DNA from: Chloroflexota bacterium
Lineage (GTDB): Bacteria; Chloroflexota; Anaerolineae; Anaerolineales; Villigracilaceae
Reading direction: 5' to 3'
Assembly: GCA_024434165.1 (NCBI GenBank)
Contig: QMIW01000002.1
Location: 34,092 to 98,091 of the forward strand
Length of the DNA stretch: 64,000 nucleotides
A program made the translations under genes and the position numbers. Positions within the stretch are counted from its first letter, which is position 1, and each line of letters starts with the position of its first letter. Below the pieces are notes generated by a model, which was not told where the DNA came from, searched no databases, and worked only from the letters and a program-made list of their open reading frames with translations. Shown here piece by piece: positions 25,253 through 32,680 of this stretch.

Positions 25253-25691
25253 TGTTCTTTTCCCTTTTCAATCTTCCATCACGAACAAATCTAGCAATAG
25301 GTCCAGAAAGTTCATTAGGTTTCAAAGTAGTTGCTTTCTTAGTTTTTGCATGTTCGATAATACTATTTAAAGTTTGGTGTTTGGAAAAGAAATTTTCATC
25401 AATCAATGATGATAATATCGTCGCGGGTCCTATTGCTCTTGCTTTGGATTTCTTACCTTCAATCTCGGGTGTGCTAGCAGATTTAGTTTTCCTCTTTGGT
25501 GACAACTTCTTCCTATTACTAGAGCGCGTTTTGGGGATTTCGTGTTCCTGGCTAATGCTAACGCCAAGAAATTCACTCAGAACAATTTCCACTACTCTTA
25601 ACTGAACCGCTTCAGATTTAAAAGCGTTTACAACTTTTGCTAATTCAGTAAGTTGTATTTTGAGTTCATCAAAATCACGAATAGTTGCCAT
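25224..25691 (-). CDS. Hypothetical protein with basic linker (AT-rich island 3)
   Basis: 155 aa from the ATG at 25691, chosen because GGGAGAG lies 8 nt upstream; the frame is open to 25778. It has an N-terminal coiled-coil-like helix (FDELKIQLTELAKVVNAF), a Lys/Arg/Ser-rich linker (SSNRKKLSPKRKTKSAS) and a small C-terminal domain ending GRLKREKNNDGQYEYFT. That end resembles a compact nucleic-acid-binding or winged-helix tail. It is the first gene of the AT-rich three-gene group. No family recognised. Confidence 0.6.
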   Translation of the reverse strand: MATIRDFDELKIQLTELAKVVNAFKSEAVQLRVVEIVLSEFLGVSISQEHEIPKTRSSNRKKLSPKRKTKSASTPEIEGKKSKARAIGPATILSSLIDENFFSKHQTLNSIIEHAKTKKATTLKPNELSGPIARFVRDGRLKREKNNDGQYEYFT

Positions 25692-25893
25692 ATCTGCTCT
25701 CCCTATCAACGAATTTGGACGAAATACGTTGGATGTCATTATACCATTTTCCTGAATTATCTCGTTCTTATTTCTCAATTCACCGTCAGCGTCTCGGGTG
25801 GAAGAAATGCCTGATGGTCGGAATCAACCATCGGCTTGGAAAGAAGCGGGTGCTCTCGATACGCTTCGCTACTCGACCACCAGTATCCACTTT
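25692..25893. other. Intergenic stretch with REP-like CTCGATACGCTTCGCTACTC element
   Basis: No gene. At 25855-25881 there is CTCGATACGCTTCGCTACTC followed by GACCACC, a repeat type common between bacterial genes and matching the split copy at 18184-18234. It marks the boundary between the AT-rich island and the molybdenum-hydroxylase cluster. Confidence 0.6.
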
Positions 25894-27084
25894 CTACTTT
25901 CCATTCACAATCTCCCACACCCGATTCGAATTCAGCGGGATTTCCAAAATCTCAAAATCCACATCATGTAAAGCGTCTTCCAATGCCTGCGCAAACAGCG
26001 GACCGACGGGGATCGCGCCCGCCTCCCCGGCGCCCTTCACGCCCATCGGGTTGAGCGGCGAGAGCGTTTCGCCGTGTGCAGTTTCGATGCGCGGCACATC
26101 CAGGCTGGTGGGCAGGTGATAATCCATGAACGTGCCGTTGAGCAGCTGCCCATTTTCGTCGTAGGCGAGACGTTCATAAAAGGCGTTACCGATTCCTTGT
26201 GCGACACCACCGTGAATTTGACCATCGAGAATTAGAGGATTAATCACCTTGCCGCAATCATGCACGACGAGATATTTTTGGATTTTGATTTGCATCGTTT
26301 CGGGATCCGCTTCGAGAATCATCGCGTGGATGCCGCTGGCGGTGGCGCCTCTTTCTGGACCGAAATAGTTGGTCGCCTCCAACCCGGGCTCTGTGCTAGG
26401 CTTGACCGCTCCACGCATCGGATTCGCCTTGCCTGCCAATTCACCCAGTGAAATGGACAGGCGCGGCATGTCCTGCACTTTCACGAAGCCATCTTCGAGT
26501 TCGAGTTCCTCTTCGGGCGCGTTGAGATGTTCGGAGGCAAGTTTGAGAATTTTCTTGCGCACGACCTTTGCGGCCTCGTTGATGGCATTGCCCGCCACGA
26601 CCGCGCCACGGCTGGCAAACGTCCCTGCGCCCCAATAGAACTGGTCGGTGTCGCCCGTGACCACGTCAATCTTATCCACGCTCACGCCGAGCTGCTCTGC
26701 AACGATCTGCGCGTAACTCGTGTAATGACCCTGTCCCTGCGTGCCGACGCCCGTGACGACCGAGACGCGCCCGCTTCCCATCACCTGTACTTTTGCCCCT
26801 TCGTAGGGACCGATGCCCGTCCCTTCAACATACGCGACGATGCCGATGCCAACGTGTTTGCCTTCGGCGCGTAGTTTCGGCTGTATTTCGTTGACGAATT
26901 TGTGATACTCGATCTTTTCAAGCGTGTGGTCGAGCAGCGGTTCGTAATTTCCGCTGTCGTACACCAGCGGGACAAAATCCTGATAGATGATCTCATTGTT
27001 GTACGGGAATTGATTTGGCTGGATGAAATTACGCCGTCGGATTTCGGCGCGGTCAATCTTGAGTTCCTTTGCGGCAATGTCCAA
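25894..27084 (-). pseudogene. Molybdenum hydroxylase large subunit, C-terminal part (downstream of in-frame TAG)
   Basis: About 396 aa from the TTG at 27084, but the frame is continuous with the upstream part: the codons between 27129 and 27084 read RGAGRQHGTFVIERLL. It carries the second half of the molybdopterin-binding domain and the catalytic base in GVKGAGEAGAIPVGP. The Moco contacts GTQGQGHYTSYAQI and TFASRGAVVAGNAI are also present. All expected C-terminal motifs look intact, so apart from the stop codon at 27132-27130 the gene shows no decay. Translation of this part alone would need reinitiation at TTG with no good ribosome site. Confidence 0.8.
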
Positions 27085-27129
27085 CAGGCGCTCGATGACA
27101 AACGTGCCATGCTGACGTCCCGCGCCGCG

Positions 27130-28227
27130 CTACGGCGTGACGATGGTCTTGCTGGTAAAGACCGCCGTGAACTCGCTGTAATAGTTTCGGATGTCGTACA
27201 CGCCAAGCGTGTTGGCTTGCGAGTTGAGTGCCACAGTCAAGCCATACGGAGCATACGCGCCCGTGTCATGCAGAAAGACGTCATGCACGCCGAGAATGCG
27301 ACCGTCCTTGTCGAACGCCGCCTCCGCATCGTGAATTTGTCCGCGCTCGTGTGTGGTGGCGACGAAATTCTCGGCGCGGTCTTCGATCCATTTGACGGGG
27401 CGGTTCAACTTCATCGCCGCCCACGGGACGAGAACTTCCTCTTGATAGAACATCATGATCTTCGGGCCGAATCCGCCGCCGATGAACGGCGCGATGACGC
27501 GGACCTGCCGCTCTGACAGCCCAAGCATGCCCGCCAGCCCGTTTCGAATCACGACGGGAGCCTGAGTGGTGTCCCAGACCGTTAATCTCCCCGCGCGCTT
27601 ATCCCACTCCGCGACGATGCCGCGGTTTTCCATCGCCGCGGCGCAGCCGTGCTCGTAATTGAATCGGCGCTTGATGACCAGCGCCGCCTCCTTTTTCGCT
27701 GATTCGTAATCGCCCTTCGTCTGCACCACATGCGCCGCGACGTTCGAGCCAATCTCTTCATGGATGATTGGACTCTCTGCACCTAAAGCCTTTTCCATAT
27801 CAACGACGGCTTCAAGCGGTTCGTAATCCACTTGAATATCCGCCAGCGCATCTTCGGCGATGTAGCGACTCTCCGCCACGACCATCACGATTGGCTCACC
27901 CGCAAACTTGACCTTATCCTTTGCGAGCGGAACTTGAGTCTTTTCATTGAAGATAATATCCTTCACTGGCGGCGGCGAGACGAGCAGTGGTCCAGGCTTC
28001 CAGTAATCGCCCAGGTCATTCGCCGTGTAAACCGCAACTACACCCGCGCGTTGGAGTGCCTGCGAAACATCAATGTTATTTATCTTCGCATGAGCATACG
28101 GACTCCGCAAAAACGCCGCGTGGAGCATGTTAGGCAAATCCACATCGTCCACGTATAAGGCTTGTCCCGTCAGCAGACGCGGGTCTTCGTTACGCTTAAT
28201 CCGTTCGCCGAAGTATCGAGTGGTCAT
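27130..28227 (-). CDS. Molybdenum hydroxylase large subunit (CoxL/XdhA type), N-terminal part ending at in-frame TAG
   Basis: 365 aa. It has the a/b hammerhead domain (KFAGEPIVMVVAESRYIAED) and the first Moco-binding segment (VIAPFIGGGFGPKIMM). It should bind molybdopterin cytosine dinucleotide and hydroxylate an N-heterocycle or aldehyde. The frame ends KTIVTP then TAG (27132-27130) where relatives have Tyr in the loop P-Y-R-G-A-G-R, the signature of the form-II (non-CO-oxidising) CoxL-like group. The frame continues open for another 1,236 nt to 25894. The ATG directly follows GGAGAATT of a repeat tract, which serves as ribosome site. The medium and small subunits are at 34535 and 33991. Confidence 0.88.
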   Translation of the reverse strand: MTTRYFGERIKRNEDPRLLTGQALYVDDVDLPNMLHAAFLRSPYAHAKINNIDVSQALQRAGVVAVYTANDLGDYWKPGPLLVSPPPVKDIIFNEKTQVPLAKDKVKFAGEPIVMVVAESRYIAEDALADIQVDYEPLEAVVDMEKALGAESPIIHEEIGSNVAAHVVQTKGDYESAKKEAALVIKRRFNYEHGCAAAMENRGIVAEWDKRAGRLTVWDTTQAPVVIRNGLAGMLGLSERQVRVIAPFIGGGFGPKIMMFYQEEVLVPWAAMKLNRPVKWIEDRAENFVATTHERGQIHDAEAAFDKDGRILGVHDVFLHDTGAYAPYGLTVALNSQANTLGVYDIRNYYSEFTAVFTSKTIVTP

Positions 28228-28316
28228 AATTCTCCAATTCTCGTTCGTCTAATTCTCCAATCCTCAGACTCACGAAAGCCGAGAATTAGAGAATCATAGA
28301 ATTTTTCTACTTTCTA
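28228..28316. repeat. GAGAATTGGAGAATT inverted tract upstream of the large-subunit gene
   Basis: The plus strand shows AATTCTCCAATTCTCG and TAATTCTCCAATCCTC, then the opposite arm GAGAATTAGAGAATC. On the coding strand, GGAGAATT abuts the ATG at 28227, giving it a Shine-Dalgarno-like GGAG. Confidence 0.85.
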
Positions 28317-29096
28317 CACCCACGCCACCGCTCTGCAAAACGCCGCCTCTCCGCCTTTGAATTTCCATGGGAAGACGCCGAGGGTGATGCGTTTGTTGTG
28401 CAGTTCCTTCAAGCCGATGTCGCCGCCTAGATTCTCCACGTGGATGCAATCGTGCGGGAACAAGGCATTGTGGGTGAGTTGGTATGCTGAATCGGGGAAG
28501 AGTTCATCCATCTTATCCGCGCCGAATTTCGCTTCCGTCTTCGCACGGACTTTCTGCCAATGCTCTAATCCGCCTTTGCCGAGGAAACGACCAATAGGCA
28601 GATTCATAGGATGATCCGTCGAAATCATATCTACGCCCCAGATGTGGATTTTCTTCTTCAACAGCCAGTCGCAAATGCTGTAATGCGGACCTGGATGGCG
28701 ATGGATGTACTTCTCTTCGTCCGCTTCTTCGCCGAAGAACGAGTACTTGTGCCAGCCTGTGTGAATGAACAATATGTCGCCTTCGCGCACATCCGCCCGC
28801 TTTTCGATATCTTCAGGCGTAAACAGACCGAGTTCATCGAGCATGTCGCTCAGGTCAACGATGACGCCAGGTCCGTAACACCACTCGATGGGGATTTGGT
28901 CAATGGTCTTGCCTTTGGTCACGAAATGCCGCGGCGCATCCAGGTGCGTGCCCATGTGATTGGAGGTCTGGATGTACTGCGCATTTACTCCCTGTTCCGC
29001 TTTGCGCTTGATGTATTTCACTTCAAATGGCGGGTAGAAGGGCCAGAAGGAACAATCCTGGTTGAGGTCTTGGGATAGATCATAAATCTTAGTCAT
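28314..29096 (-). CDS. Cyclase-family metal hydrolase (kynurenine formamidase-like)
   Basis: 260 aa. The family motif H-x-G-T-H-x-D-x-P is present as SNHMGTHLDAPRHF. The later metal region WGVDMISTDHPMN and a second conserved strand (GDILFIHTGWHKYS) complete the fold. Members are Mn2+/Zn2+ amide or lactam hydrolases such as N-formylkynurenine formamidase and isatin hydrolase. In this cluster a ring-opening amidohydrolase acting after the molybdenum hydroxylase is the simplest role, though that is an inference. The start has the ribosome site AAAGGAGTTTCCC. Confidence 0.88.
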   Translation of the reverse strand: MTKIYDLSQDLNQDCSFWPFYPPFEVKYIKRKAEQGVNAQYIQTSNHMGTHLDAPRHFVTKGKTIDQIPIEWCYGPGVIVDLSDMLDELGLFTPEDIEKRADVREGDILFIHTGWHKYSFFGEEADEEKYIHRHPGPHYSICDWLLKKKIHIWGVDMISTDHPMNLPIGRFLGKGGLEHWQKVRAKTEAKFGADKMDELFPDSAYQLTHNALFPHDCIHVENLGGDIGLKELHNKRITLGVFPWKFKGGEAAFCRAVAWV

Positions 29097-29119
29097 GGGA
29101 AACTCCTTTGTTGAAATCA

Positions 29120-29150
29120 GATTTGAGAATTAGAGGATTGGAGAATTGGG
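29120..29150. repeat. Tract bracketing S23 gene 2 (3' side)
   Basis: The plus strand reads TTTGAGAATTAGAGGATTGG then AGAATTGGG. It encodes the C-terminal residues PPNSPIL and the stop of the S23-type protein. It is the inverted counterpart of 29642-29675. Confidence 0.85.
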
Positions 29151-29639
29151 TGGTGGCGTTTCGAGCCAGGCGATGTCGGTTTCGTCGAAGAAGGTGTTGG
29201 GAAAATCATCTGGCAGACGTGAGGTGAGATATTCGACAGGGCTTTCTTTCACAGTCTTGGCAACAGTGATTTCCCCCGATTTTTGACCCTTCAGGCTGGA
29301 AATATAAAGGTTGAGTTGACGCGCAATGTCGGTCAAGCGCGTAGCATAGCTTTGCGAATCGGCGGATGGCATCAATTCACGCGCAGAGGCACGATTGAGC
29401 CAGTATTTCGTCTCGAACACACTGCCGCGAGAATAATACAAAAATTGAATCTTCTCCCCAAAATGATAACGCCCAAACGACTCAGCAATGTTTGCTCCGA
29501 TTGAATCCGCGGCGCGGGAAATTTGTTTGCCAACTACATCTTTGGCGAAATCGTCCCAATGCGAAGCAACCTTGTATATTGCATCGGCAATTTGTTCGGC
29601 GCTTTTCAACACTCTTACATCTTCCAATGATGTCGGCAT
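29130..29639 (-). CDS. Divergent four-helix-bundle protein of the S23 family (second copy)
   Basis: 169 aa. The family core is recognisable but diverged from the copy at 1617: KQISRAADSIGANIAESFG followed by KIQFLYYSRGSVFETKYWL. A C-terminal extension of about 50 residues ends PPPNSPIL, encoded by the flanking repeat tract. The gene lies inside the catabolic operon between the AllG and cyclase genes, same strand. As at locus 1, inverted low-complexity tracts bracket it, but of a different word family (GAGAATTGG rather than GTTGGTTGTT). The function is unknown. Confidence 0.8.
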   Translation of the reverse strand: MPTSLEDVRVLKSAEQIADAIYKVASHWDDFAKDVVGKQISRAADSIGANIAESFGRYHFGEKIQFLYYSRGSVFETKYWLNRASARELMPSADSQSYATRLTDIARQLNLYISSLKGQKSGEITVAKTVKESPVEYLTSRLPDDFPNTFFDETDIAWLETPPPNSPIL

Positions 29640-29641
29640 AT

Positions 29642-29675
29642 CAACCTCAATTCTCTAATTCTCCCAATTCTCTTT
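29642..29675. repeat. Tract bracketing S23 gene 2 (5' side)
   Basis: The plus strand reads CAACCTCAATTCTCTAATTC then TCCCAATTCTC. On the coding strand it is GAGAATTGGGAGAATTAGAG immediately before the ATG, inverted relative to 29120-29150. Confidence 0.85.
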
Positions 29676-29676
29676 T

Positions 29677-30921
29677 TTACAACTCATATTTCTCCGCATA
29701 AGCAAGCAAAGCATCCTCGAAAATCTTCAATGGCGGTCTCACCAACCCCGCGCCTACCTGACCAACGCCCGCATTTTTATGAGCGATGCCAGTATTGATG
29801 CGCGGCGTGATGCCCAACTCCACGACTTTGCGAAGATCAATTCCTGTCGGTGTACCGCGGAAATCGAGTGACGGCATGGTGAAATATTTGCTTTCGGCAA
29901 AAGTGATCTCATACATCTCAAGAGTCGCGTTCATCGCGTCCTTCGGCGTGCCGCCCACAAAAGTGACAATCGCGGGCGCGGTCGCCATCGCAAAGCCGCC
30001 GATGCCTGCGGTCTCGGTGATGGCGCTGTCGCCGATGTCGGGGTTGGCATCCGCTTGGGAAAAGCCCGAGAAGAACAGACCCACTGGAATTTCGGCAGGA
30101 GCCGTGAACCATTGCTTCTCACCCAGCCCACTTACACGGATCCCAAAATCTGTGCCGTTGCGCGCCATGGTCGTCACAATGGTCGAACCCTCCACGCCAT
30201 GCGCGGCGTCTGTCATCGCTTTGCACGCTGCCATGACAGGGTTCAACACGCTCAGTGCGTTATCGCCAATGAATTGCAGCACCTCTGCTTCCACAGTGTC
30301 ATCTTTCACCACCTTTGCAATCAACGGCGCGAGCAGTTTTAAAAATAGCAGCGAACCCGCCTTGTTGCGATTATGCCCCTCATCGCCCATGTGCAGCGCC
30401 TCGGCAATCAACGCACGCAGGTCAATTCCATTTGAATCTGCAAGTGCATCCGCCAACACGACACCCAATACATCGTTCATCCAGCGCAGACGCCTCAACA
30501 CATCTTCGCTGTACGCGCCGTAGCGCAAAACCTTTCCGTAGCCCTCATTCAAATTGGAAAATGACTTGTTCCCGTGCTCGGCATTTTCCACCACATAAAC
30601 TTTCATCGAAGCGGATGTGACTCCCGCCATCGGACCGACTGCGCCGTGGTGATGACACGAATCAAACTCGACCTCGCCTCTTTCTACCATTGCAGTTGCT
30701 TCTGCTTCGGATGCCGCCACGCCCTCGAACAGCATCGCCCCAATGATCGCCCCCCGCAGCGGACCCGACATCCGCGCCCACTCGATCGGCGGACCCGCGT
30801 GGAGGAACAGATTATCCTTCATCCCAGGGATGACGTCACGCGCGGTAGCGATGCCCTTGAGGATGGGGCGTGCTTCCATCAAACGATTGATAGCAGTGGT
30901 ATTGGCATTATTTATGTCCAT
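29677..30921 (-). CDS. allG: DUF1116 protein, AllG-like (oxamate carbamoyltransferase subunit)
   Basis: 414 aa, the same length class as E. coli YlbE/AllG (DUF1116). Characteristic stretches are GMKDNLFLHAGPPIEWARMS, FDSCHHHGAVGPMAGVTS and EGSTIVTTMARNGTDFGI. With AllF (FdrA) and AllH it forms oxamate carbamoyltransferase in E. coli, making carbamoyl phosphate from oxalurate. It follows the FdrA gene by about 55 nt occupied by a hairpin-like GAGAATT tract. The GGAG of ACACGGAGATACTC is the ribosome site. The assignment is by family, and the substrate here could be another carbamoyl compound. Confidence 0.83.
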   Translation of the reverse strand: MDINNANTTAINRLMEARPILKGIATARDVIPGMKDNLFLHAGPPIEWARMSGPLRGAIIGAMLFEGVAASEAEATAMVERGEVEFDSCHHHGAVGPMAGVTSASMKVYVVENAEHGNKSFSNLNEGYGKVLRYGAYSEDVLRRLRWMNDVLGVVLADALADSNGIDLRALIAEALHMGDEGHNRNKAGSLLFLKLLAPLIAKVVKDDTVEAEVLQFIGDNALSVLNPVMAACKAMTDAAHGVEGSTIVTTMARNGTDFGIRVSGLGEKQWFTAPAEIPVGLFFSGFSQADANPDIGDSAITETAGIGGFAMATAPAIVTFVGGTPKDAMNATLEMYEITFAESKYFTMPSLDFRGTPTGIDLRKVVELGITPRINTGIAHKNAGVGQVGAGLVRPPLKIFEDALLAYAEKYEL

Positions 30922-30932
30922 GAGTATCTCCG

Positions 30933-30992
30933 TGTGAGAATTTGAGAATTTGAGAATTGGAGAATTCTCTGCTTCTCTAATTCTCTTTTTTG
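30933..30992. repeat. GAGAATT hairpin tract between AllF and AllG genes
   Basis: GAGAATTTGAGAATTTGAGA and ATTGGAGAATT are followed by the opposite arm CTTCTCTAATTCTC and TTTTTT. It covers the last codons of the FdrA gene and the gap. It could fold as a hairpin in the operon transcript. Confidence 0.8.
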
Positions 30993-32680
30993 CTTTTCAT
31001 CTTCGCCAGCAGCGATGCCAGTCTCTCATTCCCACCTGCAGGCGGACGCCATTCCACATGCACGGCTTGCGCGCCCTGTGAGAGGAGGCTGTCATAAAAC
31101 GACTCCAGCCCAACGTTGATGGCGGCGAGCGGCTGCTTCAATTGCTCGAGATTGACAGGGGTAAATTCATATTTCTTTCTGCCGCTAAACCGCAAACTGA
31201 CATATTCCACGGCTTCCGTTGCTGTTTTGAAAACTGTCACACCCGCCTCTTGCAACTGCGAGACTTGAGACTGGAGATTTTGCGGGTCATCATCTGTGCC
31301 GATGACGATTGCCACAAATTCCAATTCCCCTAATCCACCAATTCTCTTCTCTTGTATCTCTTTTATCACTGGAACTAACTCCCCCGCAGGGTCAAGATGC
31401 GAACCTTCACCAAGAACCACATCAAAGAGAATCATCCCAACCTCCGAGTCAGATGCTTCTTGTTTCATCCGTCTGATTCGTAAATCATTATCAATCATCG
31501 GGTGCAAGCGGCCGATCATGAAGAATTCATCGCCGAGGTCTATGATGGTGTGTGCTTTGCTGTGGAGCGGGTCTTCCAAATTCTGAGAATTAGTGATGGG
31601 AGAATTGGAGAATAACGGAGAAAGACTCGCTTGCAGACCGATCATCGTTTCATAGGCGAGAGTTCCGCCAGAGAATAGACCACGAACAAAACGAGAATTT
31701 GAGGATCGGAGAATTCTCGAATCCTTAACCCTCAAATTCTCCAATTCTCTAACAGCCAGTTCCGCCGCTTCACTCAAACTCACCGCAAAATGCAAATTGC
31801 CGATCTTTCTGGCGGGCGCGGGATAACCAATGAAATAGATCACAACAGGTTTGCCCGTCCCTTGCGCGGCGGAGATGAGTTGAGTTGCAACATCTGGTGA
31901 GGGCGGTTTGGAGATAAGCACGATAACTTTCGTGTCATCATCACGCGCCAGCGCATCGAGCGCTTGATGTGCGGTGATCGCGCCGACATCGGACTTCAAA
32001 TCCCGCCCACCTGTGCCAATCGCGTGGGAGATGCCTCCACCCAGTTCATGGATGTGCGCCGTCACGGCTTGCGTGCCCGTGCCAGACGCTCCGACCACGC
32101 CGATGTTGCCGCGCCGCACGTGGTTGGCGAATCCCAAACCAATTCCATTAATGATGGCGGTGCCGCAGTCGGGTCCCATCACAAGCAGACCTTTTTCGCG
32201 GGCAGTCTTCTTCAAGGCAATTTCATCTTCGAGCGAGACATTGTCGCTGTAGAGAAAAACATGTTTTCCCAAATCAAGGGCTTCCCGCGCCACGCCCGCC
32301 GCATAACGCCCAGGGACGGAAACCAACACCCAATTCGCCTCTGGTAACTGCTTGACCGCCGCGCTCAAACTTCTTGGACGAAAATCCTGTGAAACTGCGG
32401 ACGATTTTCTGCGAGCAAGCAGTTCATCCACCTGACTGATTGCATTTGCGGCAGAGGCATCATCCTCCGCTTTGACAACGATGAGCAAATCATCAGGGTT
32501 GGCAGTGACGGATTCGGGCAGAAGGTTGTTTGCCGCGAGCAAGTCACGGTTGGCGGGAGTCGCCATCACCGCGCCCGCATCCACGACGCCAGGCAATCTG
32601 AGCAAGCCGCGCTGCAATTGCATCAACACGACCGAGTCGTAATATGCCCCCGCGCGGACGTTCCATTTGATGACGGTCAT
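30977..32680 (-). CDS. allF: FdrA / AllF-like acyl-CoA-synthetase-fold protein
   Basis: 567 aa from the ATG at 32680, which overlaps the amidase stop (ATGA). FdrA is a succinyl-CoA-synthetase-like protein: GNIGVVGASGTGTQAVTAHI is the nucleotide-binding/CoA-ligase Rossmann segment and VMGPDCGTAIINGIGLGF is the FdrA hallmark. In E. coli FdrA is AllF, needed with AllG and AllH for oxamate carbamoyltransferase. Two in-frame low-complexity tracts (31577-31617 and 31690-31752) insert peptides such as RILRSSNSRF and LFSNSPITNSQNLED near the interdomain region. Their neighbours on both sides remain conserved, suggesting tolerated insertions. Confidence 0.85.
   Translation of the reverse strand: MTVIKWNVRAGAYYDSVVLMQLQRGLLRLPGVVDAGAVMATPANRDLLAANNLLPESVTANPDDLLIVVKAEDDASAANAISQVDELLARRKSSAVSQDFRPRSLSAAVKQLPEANWVLVSVPGRYAAGVAREALDLGKHVFLYSDNVSLEDEIALKKTAREKGLLVMGPDCGTAIINGIGLGFANHVRRGNIGVVGASGTGTQAVTAHIHELGGGISHAIGTGGRDLKSDVGAITAHQALDALARDDDTKVIVLISKPPSPDVATQLISAAQGTGKPVVIYFIGYPAPARKIGNLHFAVSLSEAAELAVRELENLRVKDSRILRSSNSRFVRGLFSGGTLAYETMIGLQASLSPLFSNSPITNSQNLEDPLHSKAHTIIDLGDEFFMIGRLHPMIDNDLRIRRMKQEASDSEVGMILFDVVLGEGSHLDPAGELVPVIKEIQEKRIGGLGELEFVAIVIGTDDDPQNLQSQVSQLQEAGVTVFKTATEAVEYVSLRFSGRKKYEFTPVNLEQLKQPLAAINVGLESFYDSLLSQGAQAVHVEWRPPAGGNERLASLLAKMKSKKEN
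31577..31617. repeat. GAGAATT tract inside FdrA gene (1)
   Basis: CTGAGAATTAGTGATGGGAG then AATTGGAGAATAACGG. It stays in frame and encodes LFSNSPITNSQ. Confidence 0.8.
31690..31752. repeat. GAGAATT inverted tract inside FdrA gene (2)
   Basis: AACGAGAATTTGAGGATCGG then AGAATTCTCG, with the opposite arm CCTCAAATTCTCCAATTCTC. It is an inverted pair in frame, encoding LENLRVKDSRILRSSNSR. Confidence 0.82.
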
